Source of the DNA: Huiozyma naganishii CBS 8797
Taxonomy: Eukaryota > Ascomycota > Saccharomycetes > Saccharomycetales > Saccharomycetaceae
Assembly: GCF_000348985.1 (NCBI RefSeq)
Contig: NC_035932.1
Span: 124,001-188,000 of the forward strand
DNA length: 64,000 bases
Direction of reading: 5' to 3'
Shown here: positions 33,907 to 42,835 of the stretch, one piece after another
Position numbering within the stretch: position 1 is the first letter of the stretch
Layout of the letters: each line of letters opens with the position of its first letter
Notes under the pieces: generated by a model
What the model was told of the DNA's origin: nothing
What the model saw: the letters and a program-made list of their open reading frames with translations, nothing else
Databases searched by the model: none
Program-made: the position numbers and the translations under genes

Positions 33907-34286
33907 GCCTGGATGTTGTATCGGTACAAGACGTCAACAGGCCAGCTTTGAAATCTTCCAACAACACTCATCTTCTGTGTAAAAAGGTCCATCTGCCTTT
34001 TTTTCCATTTCTTTTTCCTCGTTCTGTGGGTGCACAAGTGATCCCGTATTACAGCGTCAGGAGACTCAACATTTGAGAACTTCCTCTCTCTCTGTGCTGG
34101 TATCCCTTGCGCGCCCCCCCGCCCCCCCGAGTGCGAAGCAACAGAGACCATCTATGCTTTTTTCATGATGTATTATTAATATTATATAAGATAAGACCGT
34201 GTCAGGGTGAAGTCTTCCTACCTTGGCACTCTCTTAGCTTGCCTGCCCCCTCCTGCCAAGATTACGGTACTAACGTTCTTTACAGG
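33907..34286. promoter_or_regulatory. Divergent promoter of MPD2 and the CREG-like gene, with poly-C tract
   Basis: About 380 bp. It contains a broken C-run, C7-G-C7, at 34114-34128, and a TATA-like TATATAAG at 34183-34190 oriented toward the CREG-like gene. Just before that gene's ATG are a perfect TACTAAC (34267-34273) and TTTACAG (34279-34285), which look like an intron branch point and 3' splice site. Confidence 0.5.
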
Positions 34287-35117
34287 ATGCTTCTATATAA
34301 TTTTGTGTCTGTAGCTGTTTGGTGCAGCGCACTTGTGTCTGCGCTGCCTCACCATAAATGCAAAGATGCGGCTGAGAATGTACACCACGAGAAGGACAAA
34401 GATACGTACAAGTATGCTCCCCACATCGCCAGGGAAATTGTCAAGGGCTCCAACATTGTTCACGTCAATTCCTTAGACAGACACTCCAACCTACCCGTCT
34501 CGTTCATCGAATACGACATATCTTCTGATTCATGTCGCGATGTCTCCTTCAATGAGAACGGGAACCCTGTTTTGCTGCTTTCCAAGATGAGTTCTTCGTA
34601 CAAGAACTGGAAACACTCCGATAACGATGAAATTACCATTTCAGTAGAGCACGAGCATTTCCCAAGGAGGGACCGGACCTTAGAGAGACCCAGAATGATT
34701 CTGTACGGTAAATTGCTTGAACTAGAGCTTGATGACAAGAAGGAGCTTCGCACTTTGAACAAATGTTTCAAGAAACAACATCGTGATGCTGGCACCTGGC
34801 TGCCTGGCGAAAAGCATTCTGTTGTAAACGATACCGTATACTTCGAGTTCAATGTTACCTCTTTGTACTTCATTGGCGGGTTCGGAGACCACGCTTACAT
34901 CGGGAACATTACAGGCGAGGATTACCACTCTGCACACCCACCACACAAAAAACCTCCTCACAAGAGACCACCATTCCCAGTCCCACCTGAGAGACCACCA
35001 ATTCCTCCTCCACACAGTCCTCCTTCCCCACCAAAACCACCACATGGCCCTCCCAAATTCGGGGAAAACACTTGGAACATTTGGGAGCTTTTGAGAGACT
35101 TTATGGAACACTATTGA
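34287..35117 (+). CDS. Secreted CREG-like protein with proline/histidine-rich tail
   Basis: I place the start at 34287 (MLLYNFVSVAVWCSALVSALP), which gives a signal peptide and 276 residues; the 60 upstream codons read through promoter sequence. Residues 35-210 match the CREG family (cellular repressor of E1A-stimulated genes, a non-catalytic FMN-binding-like split barrel, also called pyridoxamine-oxidase-like): AREIVKGSNIVHVNS, GNPVLLLSKMS, RMILYGKLLELEL, DAGTWLPG, YFIGGFGDHAYIGNITGEDYH. Two N-glycosylation sequons (NVT, NIT) fit a secretory protein. After residue 210 comes a tail of PPHKKPPHKRPP type repeats and a short helix-like end (NIWELLRDFMEHY). I know of no S. cerevisiae orthologue at this place. 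Function in yeast is unknown; animal CREG is a secreted or lysosomal glycoprotein. Confidence 0.82.
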   Translation: MLLYNFVSVAVWCSALVSALPHHKCKDAAENVHHEKDKDTYKYAPHIAREIVKGSNIVHVNSLDRHSNLPVSFIEYDISSDSCRDVSFNENGNPVLLLSKMSSSYKNWKHSDNDEITISVEHEHFPRRDRTLERPRMILYGKLLELELDDKKELRTLNKCFKKQHRDAGTWLPGEKHSVVNDTVYFEFNVTSLYFIGGFGDHAYIGNITGEDYHSAHPPHKKPPHKRPPFPVPPERPPIPPPHSPPSPPKPPHGPPKFGENTWNIWELLRDFMEHY

Positions 35118-35328
35118 GCAAACAAAGTATAAGATTCTCTCTGCTTATTTCAGCGGTTGACCGCACTCGTATCCTTCCTTTTATATCAGTTTTGTTTTTA
35201 TTAACGTCATTATATATTCCACGGGGGATACCAACCGAATCCACTTCATATGTGTAGCCCGGTATTTACTGAACAGTGTAGTTACGTACTAGATTTTCTC
35301 CGCCTTCTTTAACCAAGCCTCCAACTGC

Positions 35329-38300
35329 TCAACTATCGACAGCAACCTTCCTTCTGTACTCGATAACGATTTCTCCCTGCGATTTCCAATGTAACGTTCT
35401 TACGGTACTCAGAGTCATGTCATCATCCAGGACCTGCCCCTTGCACAGCAACTCCAGCCATACAACCGGCTCCAGCTTGCCCTTCATTTCCGGGGTCTTG
35501 GCCTCAAACCTGTCAACGACGTAGTACTTGATCTTTTTCACTTTAATCATTCCGGGGGCAGTTAGTTTGATATTAGCCTCCGATATTTTGGGGAGATCTG
35601 TCCTTCCTAACTTCATGTCGTTACTCTTGGACTTGCCCAATTTGAACATGTGCGAGAACTGTTGAGATGAGGACTCCTCCTCCCCTGGTGTTTCCGCTGT
35701 TCCGCTGTTCCCCGTTGGGTTTGCATTTGGGTTGACCCAGGGGACAATTATAAAATTTAGCTTCGGTTGCTTGTCGTCCAGTACTCGGATATCATTGAAC
35801 AAAGTCTCGGCCAACCAGTAAGGTAGGTTTCTCTCTAGATCCTCAAACGTTTTCTTCTTTCCTGCTGTCGTGACCTCCTCAGTTGTCGGTTGTTCATCCA
35901 GATGTCCCAGGGATGCGGTCGAAGTTGACGTCGGGGTGCTCGATTTTTGCTTACCAGAGGAGATCGAGGACAACGAAGTTGTGGACGAGGAGAAAGATGA
36001 GGAGAGTGACATTAGAGAGGTCGCTGACGTGTGCGATGCTTTAGAGTGTAATGACGTGGAGCTTGGATGGCGATTTAGATGGTGATTTTTAATCTTCGTA
36101 GGGGGTAGTAACGTGGAGAACAGGACCCTCCCGCCGCACGCGCCGTCCTTCCAGCAATGAATGAGGATCAGCGGTGCGGACTTCACCTGTATTATCGGTA
36201 GGCGGCTATCCCTTATGATTTTTGTCTCTGGCGTCCTTTTCGAGAGCAATTTCATCGAGGTCGACGCGTTATGGTACTGGTCCATGTAGTCATCGTGCAC
36301 TTGTTCGATGTAGTCGGATATAAATTCGCTGCGTTGCGAAGATTGTGCCATTTGCTTTGTATCTGCTGGTGCAGGTAATAGATTGGTGTTGACGGTCAAC
36401 GGTGGGTTTTCCTGATTCTTTGCAGTTGCTTGTTCCAAGCTTTTGTTGTTCTCTGCCAAAGTGTGTAATGCGTCGTGAAGTGCATTTTCAGGCACGGCAC
36501 TTGTACCTGCCATAGATAATGGCGCGGCAACGGGTGCCCCTGCAGGGGTAGTGTGAGGCCTTGGATCTTCTGGGGTCGCCGACTGGCTTATACCAGAGTC
36601 CTTTGCACTGCCTGACCTGAACGATTTGAATTTGCGGGTGAGAAGAGAGCTTGATGTCTTTGGTGCTGGCTGTACGACAGAATCCGTCGAGACGTTCATG
36701 TGGTAACCGCCAGACAAGCCCCCCTCTTTCAGTGGGACGCTTTGGAAATCTGTGTTAAGAGGTGTTGTTGGTGCTGAGACGTACGGTGAGCCCGTATCGC
36801 TTTTCGTCCCCAAGTTCGAGTTCGAGGATCCGTAACCAAATTTCGCGAACGCGCTCCTCCTCTTGAATTTTTCCTTCTGCTTGTTGAATGCTGGTGGTTC
36901 CTCTGATTGTGCCTGTGCTGGTACCGATGCGAATGCCTGTGTCTGTTTATGTTTTGAATGGGACAATTTCTCTCTAAATTTGGCGTCCCTCTTGACCTCC
37001 CAGCGGACGAAATCGTAGAAGAGTGAATTTGCCACGATCTTCCCTAAATTGTACCTTGTCTCCTCGTTCAATTCCACACCGTTGATGATGTTGTATCTGT
37101 GGAGCGCTGACCCGTATACCTCTGTGTCGAGGAATTTCGGGTTTATCTTGACGAAGAGCATGCCTACTTTCACGGACACTGTACACCAATGGGACAGGAT
37201 CTCCTTCGTGGTGTACTTCCTAACGATCTCGTCGAAGGACCCCTCTTCGTGGGGGAAAGTGTCCACCAGTTCGCACGAGATAATATCCCACCTTTGCACG
37301 CTCCCGACTGTGTTTTCCGTAATGACGTGTCTCCTGTTTGTTAGAAGCGAGGATTTTGTCAGCGCGACACCTTCCCCCGGACACACGACACGGACGACTC
37401 CTGATTCAAAATTGAGAGCGCACAAGTTTGAGTCGTTACATTTAGAGAAATGAAGTTCGCCCGCAATGACCTCCAATGCGAGTACCCCGGATTTCTTCTC
37501 ACCCGAGGATGACTGCGGCAAGAGTGTCTCCAGAGAGTAATCCCGCATGTCAAGTGCTGTGACGCCACCTGCTGAGTCCCCCATCAGTAAAGTCTCCTTG
37601 TCTGAGGGCCCCGCGCGGAGACACCAAATGGAGCAAGGCCGTTGTATTGTTTCTAGAGGGACAAGCCCACGTACTGGATCCCCGCGCCACACTTTAACAA
37701 CACCATCCGCGGAGGCACTCACGAAGGTCCCATTTGCCCAATGCACGATACATTTGACGTTAGTGTCGTGTGCATTTGGTATATGAACTGGTTCTGCCGC
37801 GTCTCTGGAACTGTACAATGAGATATCCCCATTGGAGTCACCAACGACAATATCCAGAGGTCCACCGCCACCCGTGGCAAGTGCATATATCGATGCATTC
37901 TTATTATCGAACTGATGGGACAGGTGAACGTGAGTATCTGTTGTTGAGACCCCCCACACTTTCACTACCCCATCTAGCCCCGCAGTGACAAACCGTGAAC
38001 TGTCCAGTACACTGCACGCCTTAATGTAATCATCGTGATCCCCGACGATCCTACTGGACGCAGAGATCCCGCCCCTTGGTGACATATCCACGTTTATGAG
38101 GGTTACTGAGAAATCATGCGACACGGACACGAACACACCAACACTCAATTCCACGAGGTCAGATATCCAATCCGAATGAACTTGTAACCTCACATTCTGC
38201 AACTCTGCGGACGATTCCACCGAATGCACTATAATGGACCCATCTCTTGCTGATGTCAGATAGTAGGGACACTGAGCGATGCATTTCGGGTACAGTACTT

Positions 38301-38376
38301 TCGTGATGGGCAAGATATGTGTCCTCGACTGCGATTGTGCACTCTGCAGCCCATAACTTATTGTCAATCGGTTCAT
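35329..38376 (-). CDS. DUF1: WD40 protein DUF1, UAF1/WDR48-like deubiquitinase cofactor
   Basis: A 1015-residue protein starting at the methionine at 38376 (MNRLTISYGLQSAQ). The frame stays open for 209 more codons upstream, but those overlap MHF1 on the other strand and are G/C-rich with no family similarity. About seven WD-type repeats fill the first 320 residues (for example ARDGSIIVHS, SRFVTAGLDGVVKVWG, GTFVSASADGVVKVWRG). A long Ser/Pro/Thr-rich middle follows, then a C-terminal beta-grasp-like region (LSTVRTLHWKSQGEIVIEYR) shared with human WDR48/UAF1. S. cerevisiae Duf1 (YOL087C) binds and activates the deubiquitinases Ubp9 and Ubp13. Divergent from MHF1 across 250 bp. Confidence 0.92.
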   Translation of the reverse strand: MNRLTISYGLQSAQSQSRTHILPITKVLYPKCIAQCPYYLTSARDGSIIVHSVESSAELQNVRLQVHSDWISDLVELSVGVFVSVSHDFSVTLINVDMSPRGGISASSRIVGDHDDYIKACSVLDSSRFVTAGLDGVVKVWGVSTTDTHVHLSHQFDNKNASIYALATGGGGPLDIVVGDSNGDISLYSSRDAAEPVHIPNAHDTNVKCIVHWANGTFVSASADGVVKVWRGDPVRGLVPLETIQRPCSIWCLRAGPSDKETLLMGDSAGGVTALDMRDYSLETLLPQSSSGEKKSGVLALEVIAGELHFSKCNDSNLCALNFESGVVRVVCPGEGVALTKSSLLTNRRHVITENTVGSVQRWDIISCELVDTFPHEEGSFDEIVRKYTTKEILSHWCTVSVKVGMLFVKINPKFLDTEVYGSALHRYNIINGVELNEETRYNLGKIVANSLFYDFVRWEVKRDAKFREKLSHSKHKQTQAFASVPAQAQSEEPPAFNKQKEKFKRRSAFAKFGYGSSNSNLGTKSDTGSPYVSAPTTPLNTDFQSVPLKEGGLSGGYHMNVSTDSVVQPAPKTSSSLLTRKFKSFRSGSAKDSGISQSATPEDPRPHTTPAGAPVAAPLSMAGTSAVPENALHDALHTLAENNKSLEQATAKNQENPPLTVNTNLLPAPADTKQMAQSSQRSEFISDYIEQVHDDYMDQYHNASTSMKLLSKRTPETKIIRDSRLPIIQVKSAPLILIHCWKDGACGGRVLFSTLLPPTKIKNHHLNRHPSSTSLHSKASHTSATSLMSLSSSFSSSTTSLSSISSGKQKSSTPTSTSTASLGHLDEQPTTEEVTTAGKKKTFEDLERNLPYWLAETLFNDIRVLDDKQPKLNFIIVPWVNPNANPTGNSGTAETPGEEESSSQQFSHMFKLGKSKSNDMKLGRTDLPKISEANIKLTAPGMIKVKKIKYYVVDRFEAKTPEMKGKLEPVVWLELLCKGQVLDDDMTLSTVRTLHWKSQGEIVIEYRRKVAVDS

Positions 38377-38626
38377 CTTTGCCGTGGAGACACCTAGAGC
38401 GACAGAATGGGAAGCAGCGATGAGATTATGAAACAGCTGGCATGCAAATGTAGTTAACGATATTTTGATGGAGGGGTGAAAGAGAGAAGTCCTTTCAACA
38501 AACAAAAAAAAACGTGAACCAAAGAAAAAAAAAAAAAAGAAGAAAGAAAGAAAAGAGAACGAAGGACTCGCACAGCGCACGCGACACACCGCCCCCCCCC
38601 CCCCGGCCCCAAGAGCCCACCAGACG

Positions 38627-38878
38627 ATGTCGGACCCCGCGCTGAAGGCCAAACTGTGGTGCGAGATCCACCGCCAGCTACCGGACGTGCTTGCCACCGC
38701 GGCAGCCCCCGCCCCCGCCCCCACCCCCACGGACAAGTTCGTGAACATGCTCGTCGAGGTGGCGTACGCCAAGGCGGCGCTGCTCGCACGTGACCTCGAG
38801 CTGTTCGCGGCGCACCGCGGCAGCGCCGCCATCGACGCGAGCGACTTCGCGCTGGTCACCCGGCACGCGTCGCTGTAA
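38627..38878 (+). CDS. MHF1: Histone-fold protein MHF1 (CENP-S)
   Basis: An 83-residue histone-fold protein. The pattern LKAKLWCEIHRQLPDVL ... FVNMLVEVAYAKAALLARDLELFAAH ... IDASDFALVTRH matches S. cerevisiae Mhf1 (YOL086W-A, about 90 residues: helix 1, long helix 2 ending in the DLxxFAxHAGR-type turn, helix 3). With MHF2 it forms a DNA-binding tetramer that supports the Mph1/FANCM helicase and also acts at kinetochores. Gene order (next to DUF1, same orientation as in S. cerevisiae) agrees. The gene is strikingly GC-rich: 43 of 60 bases in 38701-38760 are G or C, with an Ala/Pro run (AAAPAPAPTPT) where the fold tolerates an insertion. A C13 run lies 22 bp upstream of its start. Confidence 0.88.
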   Translation: MSDPALKAKLWCEIHRQLPDVLATAAAPAPAPTPTDKFVNMLVEVAYAKAALLARDLELFAAHRGSAAIDASDFALVTRHASL

Positions 38879-39355
38879 AGGTGACACCGCAGAGGAAGAG
38901 CGGCGGGCGCGTGGCTGAGCAGCGAAACAACGATCGGTGACGCCACGCAGGTGTCACCGGCCCCGCAGAAACCGCCGCAGAGCTGCACCCCACTGCAGCC
39001 CACTGCAGCCCCTCCCGGAAAATCAAGTTGAAATTTGCCGAAAAAAGTTTTCCTGCGACGGCGACTTTCCCGCTGTGTGGTTTTGTGCTGATTTCTGTGA
39101 TTTCCGCTCTGTTCCTGTGAGTTCTGGCACTGCTGCTGTGCGCTGAAGCCGTCTTCCCCTCAGTGATGTCACGTTTGGGGTTCGGGTGAGGATTGCAGTA
39201 CAAGGCAGGGTTCCCTCCCCTCGGTTATAATTCTAAGTATATATATGGAGAGGGCGGTGTCGTCCTCCTCGTCGTTCCCGGTGGGTGACGACGCTGGCGA
39301 GCTTCTACAGGGTAAGTTACTCATCGATATCGATATCAATTTACCTGGTTTTCAG
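38879..39355. promoter_or_regulatory. PHM7 upstream region with a possible Pho4 site
   Basis: About 480 bp, G/C-rich like the genes on either side. CACGTTTGGG at 39170-39179 resembles the low-affinity Pho4 site CACGTT; a CACGTG at 38787-38792 lies inside MHF1. A 10-bp duplication CCACTGCAGC occurs at about 38988-39008. PHM7 is phosphate-regulated in S. cerevisiae, so Pho4 control is plausible but unproven. In S. cerevisiae ADH1 occupies the equivalent place; no alcohol dehydrogenase is here. Confidence 0.4.
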
Positions 39356-42300
39356 ATGTCTGCAGATACGTCGTCTTCGACCTCCGCGTTCGTCACGACG
39401 CTGATCGTGAACAGTATTGTCGCTGCCGTGTTTACCGGCGGGTTTGTGCTCCTTAGGGGGAGAGAAAAGAGGGTTTATCAGCCAAGGACACTCGCTGATG
39501 TACAGACAATCACAGAGGAGGAACGCATGGCGGAGCCACCGCAGGGGTGGTTCGCGTGGTTGCCCTACCTGCTGGAGAAATCACACGCGTACTTAATACA
39601 ACACTGTGGGATTGACGGGTATTTTTTCCTGAGGTACATGGGGATATTCGCCTCCTTCTCGGTGGTGTGTGCGTTGCTGCTGTTCCCCATACTGCTCCCG
39701 GTGAACGCCACGAACGGTCACAACTTGTCTGGGTTCGAGATTCTGTCGTACGCGAATATAAAGGATAACAAGAGACAGTACGCGCACGTGTTCTTGTCGT
39801 GGGCAGTGTACGCGTTCTTCATGTGGGTGTTGTACAAGGAACTGTACTACTACACAGTAATGCGACACGCAGTACAGACTACTCCCTTGTGCGATGGGTT
39901 GCTGTCCTCGAGAACAGTGGTGCTCACAGAACTGGATGGGAAACTCATGAATGAGGGGGAACTGGATAAGATATTCTCGCGGGCGTCCAGGATAGTGTAC
40001 GCACACGACACAAAGAAGTTGGAGAAGTTGGTGCAGGAACGTAAGAAACACGCGGTGCGGCTCGAGACTGCTCTAAACAAAGTTCTGGACTCGGCCGTCG
40101 GGATGACCCTCGAGAAGAAACCTTCGTTGTGGAACACACTGGTCTCCAAGCTTTTACACACGGTACGCAGAGAATCGTCCAAGAAGGGTGTGCTGCCGGG
40201 GAAAGGTGGCTCCTTGGGGAAACCAAGAGACGATTTGGACACGTACGTGCCCTTGAACAAGAGACCCAAGCACCGTACAGGGCCGTGGTACTTGCCCCCA
40301 ATGGAGTGGCTGTTCGGGAGGAAAAAAGTTAACACGCTCACGTACTGTAAGGACGAGATTTCAAGGCTTAACGGTGAGATTCACACTTTGCAGGACGAGT
40401 GGCACGAGAACAAGAAATTGCCTGCGGTGTTTCTCCAGTTCGGAAACCAGGTGGACGCACAGTGCTGCTTCCAATCGGTAGACCAACTCTTGGGCACTTT
40501 CTCCTTCGGGAAGAAGATCGTCGGCGTAGCGCCAGAGGACATCAACTGGGGGAACTTGAACCTCACAAGGTGGGAAAGGTACGCAAGATACATTGGTGCC
40601 AACACTTTCCTAACGGCAATGATCATCTTCTGGGCTATCCCAACAGCTGTCGTCGGGTGTATTTCAAACGTCAATTTCTTGACCGAGAAAGTACCCTTTT
40701 TAAGGTTCATCAACAATATGCCCACATTCCTGCTGGGGATTATCACAGGGTTGTTGCCAACGATCGCATTGGCCGTGTTAATGTCCCTCGTGCCACCTAT
40801 CATCAAATTGGCGGGGAACATCTCAGGGATCTTGACTAAACAGGAATTGGGTGCGTACATGCAGACATGGTTCTACGCGTTCCAAGTAGTCCAGGTGTTC
40901 CTAGTCACTACACTGGCCTCATCGGCGTCTGCCACGGTGGAACAGATTATTAACCACCCGGGGGACGCAATGACCCTGTTGGCAAACAATCTACCAAAGG
41001 CATCGAACTTCTACATTGTGTACTTCCTGCTCCAGGGACTCTCGACACCATCCGGTAATTTGTTCCAAGTCGTCGCTTTAATCAAGTCCCGCATCATGGG
41101 CCGCTTCGACCGGACTCCAAGGCAGAAGTGGACACGTTACAACACTTTGGACAAACCAGACTACGCGCTCACGTACCCAACAATCCAGATTTTCGTGTGC
41201 ATCTTCATCACATACATCATGATCGCCCCAATTATCCTCGTCTTCTCCACTTTCGCACTCCTGTTCATGTACGTCTCCTTCCTGTACAACGCAAACTTCG
41301 TCCAGGGACTACCGGAAACAGACTCACAGGGCAGAAACTACCTACTCGCGATGTTTCAGGCAATGTTACCCATCTACCTGTGCCAAGTCTGCCTGATCGG
41401 CCTATTCATCATGTCCAAGTCCTGGGGGCCCCTCGTGCTCGAAGTCGTCGCGCTCGCCGCAACAGCGATCGCGCACGTGTACTTCAAGTGGAAGTACCTC
41501 CCCACCATCGACTGTGTGCCCCTGAGCGCCATCCGCATTGCTCGTGGGGAGATCGATTCCGCACTGTACCCTGCTGGAGACCTCGGGAAGAAAGAGATCA
41601 GCCAGTTAGCGGACAGAGAGAAGATGAAGTACAGACAGAACACAACGGGCGGTGTCATCAGAGACGCGACAAACTGGGAACTAAGACACGCTAACTTGCT
41701 GCCCTTGAACGACAACTCGTCGAACACGCTGGGCACGGACAGCTTGGGCGACTTGGAAAAGCAGAAACAGGCGGAACAGCAGGGGAGGAAGGGCAGTACG
41801 ATCACGGGCAGGACCGTGGCGTCCACTTTTGTCTCTGAGGACGAGCAGTTTAAGAAATTGACTTACGATGACGTGAAGGATCTGCAGAAACTTCGTAGCG
41901 AGGCCGCGGCAGGCCAGTTAGGCCCCTACGAGGTCGACGATACCGCTGGGGTCCGCAATATCGCGGATGTCGGGAAAGTTTACTCGGACGTCAACGCCAT
42001 GAAGGACGCACCGGAGGCGTTCCCACCAAACATTGTCGCCGGTGTCCCCTGGCATACGCGCATCGCCAACTTCTTCAGGCCCACGAGGGCGTACCCATTC
42101 GACAAGATCAGATCGAGACTGCCACACGTGTACAACACCACAGTCGCTTACGACGACGAGTACCCGGAGATAGCGTACACGAACCCAAGTGTCAGGGACA
42201 AGGACCCTATTATTTGGATTTGCAAGGACTCAGTCGGGCTTTCGAAGCAACAGATCGCGGACGCAAAGGATGCAGGTGTGCAGGTCTCTGATGAGTTTAC

Positions 42301-42373
42301 GAAATACGACGCAAAGGGGAAGTCTACATACACTTTCAACCCACCTGACTACGAACGCGAAGTCAAGAGATAA
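39356..42373 (+). CDS. PHM7: PHM7, CSC1/OSCA/TMEM63-type membrane protein
   Basis: A 1005-residue protein of the CSC1/OSCA family of mechanosensitive or osmosensitive cation channels. I start it at 39356 (MSADTSSSTSAFV), the position matching S. cerevisiae Phm7 (YOL084W); the frame extends 37 codons upstream without similarity. Order: an N-terminal helix, a helix pair around LLLFPILLPVNATNG, a cytosolic RRM-like domain (residues about 170-390, containing KKVNTLTYCKDEI and AVFLQFGNQ), the channel core (for example NNMPTFLLGIITGLLPTIAL) and a long hydrophilic C-tail. The end (KYDAKGKSTYTFNPPDYE) is also conserved. Codon use leans to C- and G-ending codons far more than in IRA2 or MSH2. Confidence 0.95.
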   Translation: MSADTSSSTSAFVTTLIVNSIVAAVFTGGFVLLRGREKRVYQPRTLADVQTITEEERMAEPPQGWFAWLPYLLEKSHAYLIQHCGIDGYFFLRYMGIFASFSVVCALLLFPILLPVNATNGHNLSGFEILSYANIKDNKRQYAHVFLSWAVYAFFMWVLYKELYYYTVMRHAVQTTPLCDGLLSSRTVVLTELDGKLMNEGELDKIFSRASRIVYAHDTKKLEKLVQERKKHAVRLETALNKVLDSAVGMTLEKKPSLWNTLVSKLLHTVRRESSKKGVLPGKGGSLGKPRDDLDTYVPLNKRPKHRTGPWYLPPMEWLFGRKKVNTLTYCKDEISRLNGEIHTLQDEWHENKKLPAVFLQFGNQVDAQCCFQSVDQLLGTFSFGKKIVGVAPEDINWGNLNLTRWERYARYIGANTFLTAMIIFWAIPTAVVGCISNVNFLTEKVPFLRFINNMPTFLLGIITGLLPTIALAVLMSLVPPIIKLAGNISGILTKQELGAYMQTWFYAFQVVQVFLVTTLASSASATVEQIINHPGDAMTLLANNLPKASNFYIVYFLLQGLSTPSGNLFQVVALIKSRIMGRFDRTPRQKWTRYNTLDKPDYALTYPTIQIFVCIFITYIMIAPIILVFSTFALLFMYVSFLYNANFVQGLPETDSQGRNYLLAMFQAMLPIYLCQVCLIGLFIMSKSWGPLVLEVVALAATAIAHVYFKWKYLPTIDCVPLSAIRIARGEIDSALYPAGDLGKKEISQLADREKMKYRQNTTGGVIRDATNWELRHANLLPLNDNSSNTLGTDSLGDLEKQKQAEQQGRKGSTITGRTVASTFVSEDEQFKKLTYDDVKDLQKLRSEAAAGQLGPYEVDDTAGVRNIADVGKVYSDVNAMKDAPEAFPPNIVAGVPWHTRIANFFRPTRAYPFDKIRSRLPHVYNTTVAYDDEYPEIAYTNPSVRDKDPIIWICKDSVGLSKQQIADAKDAGVQVSDEFTKYDAKGKSTYTFNPPDYEREVKR

Positions 42374-42835
42374 TCACTGGAGTTTGTTTCACCAATTAGT
42401 AATAGTAATAATAATAACAATCTATAATAATAACAATCTATAATATAACAATCTATAATATAACATACCAATCTTTTTTTTCTCAAGTCAACATAACAGA
42501 ATGTATCATACCGAAAGAGTCACCCGTAACAGGGTCTTCCGGTTGTGGGCGATCTCTTCCTCAAGAAAGCTAGCGAGAAAACCCAATTCCAAGAACCAAG
42601 GATTGCACTGCACCTGCATTGTCCAAGACATCAAACAGGGTCCCCTACGGGATAAGAAGGGTTATCGTGCGACACCCCATATTTCTGTTATCAGCCCTAC
42701 GTGTGTCCGGGTAAAAACCTAGTTGAGCAAGTTTTATATTTAAGAGTCCGATAACAGGGGACTGATATGCGATGCTGAATAGTCATTGGGGGGTCGAACT
42801 TGAAGCACCGTCTGTTTCGAAGAAAATCTTCAAAC
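42374..42835. other. PHM7-ATG19 intergenic region
   Basis: About 460 bp. Its left part holds the A/T-rich tandem repeat listed separately. A 73-codon frame at 42501-42722 has no recognisable similarity and is treated as chance. No other feature is seen. Confidence 0.5.
42416..42462. repeat. Three copies of AACAATCTATAAT
   Basis: The 13-mer AACAATCTATAAT occurs at 42416-42428, 42432-42444 and 42447-42459, spaced 16 and 15 bp, directly after the PHM7 stop codon. It is preceded by an AATAAT run. It probably forms part of the PHM7 3' untranslated or termination region. Confidence 0.85.

Noticed and set aside
38377..39003. 209-codon upstream extension of DUF1
   Set aside because: It overlaps MHF1 on the other strand, is very G/C-rich, shows no WD repeat similarity and runs through the poly-A and poly-C promoter tracts. 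The MNRLTISYG start fits the family.
39245..39355. Intron or N-terminal extension of PHM7 (GGTAAGT near 39310 and TTTTCAG before the ATG at 39356)
   Set aside because: There is no TACTAAC branch point between the sites, and the family start is the methionine right after the CAG, so no splicing is needed.
42501..42722. 73-codon frame between PHM7 and ATG19
   Set aside because: Composition and length are as expected by chance, and nothing matches a known protein.
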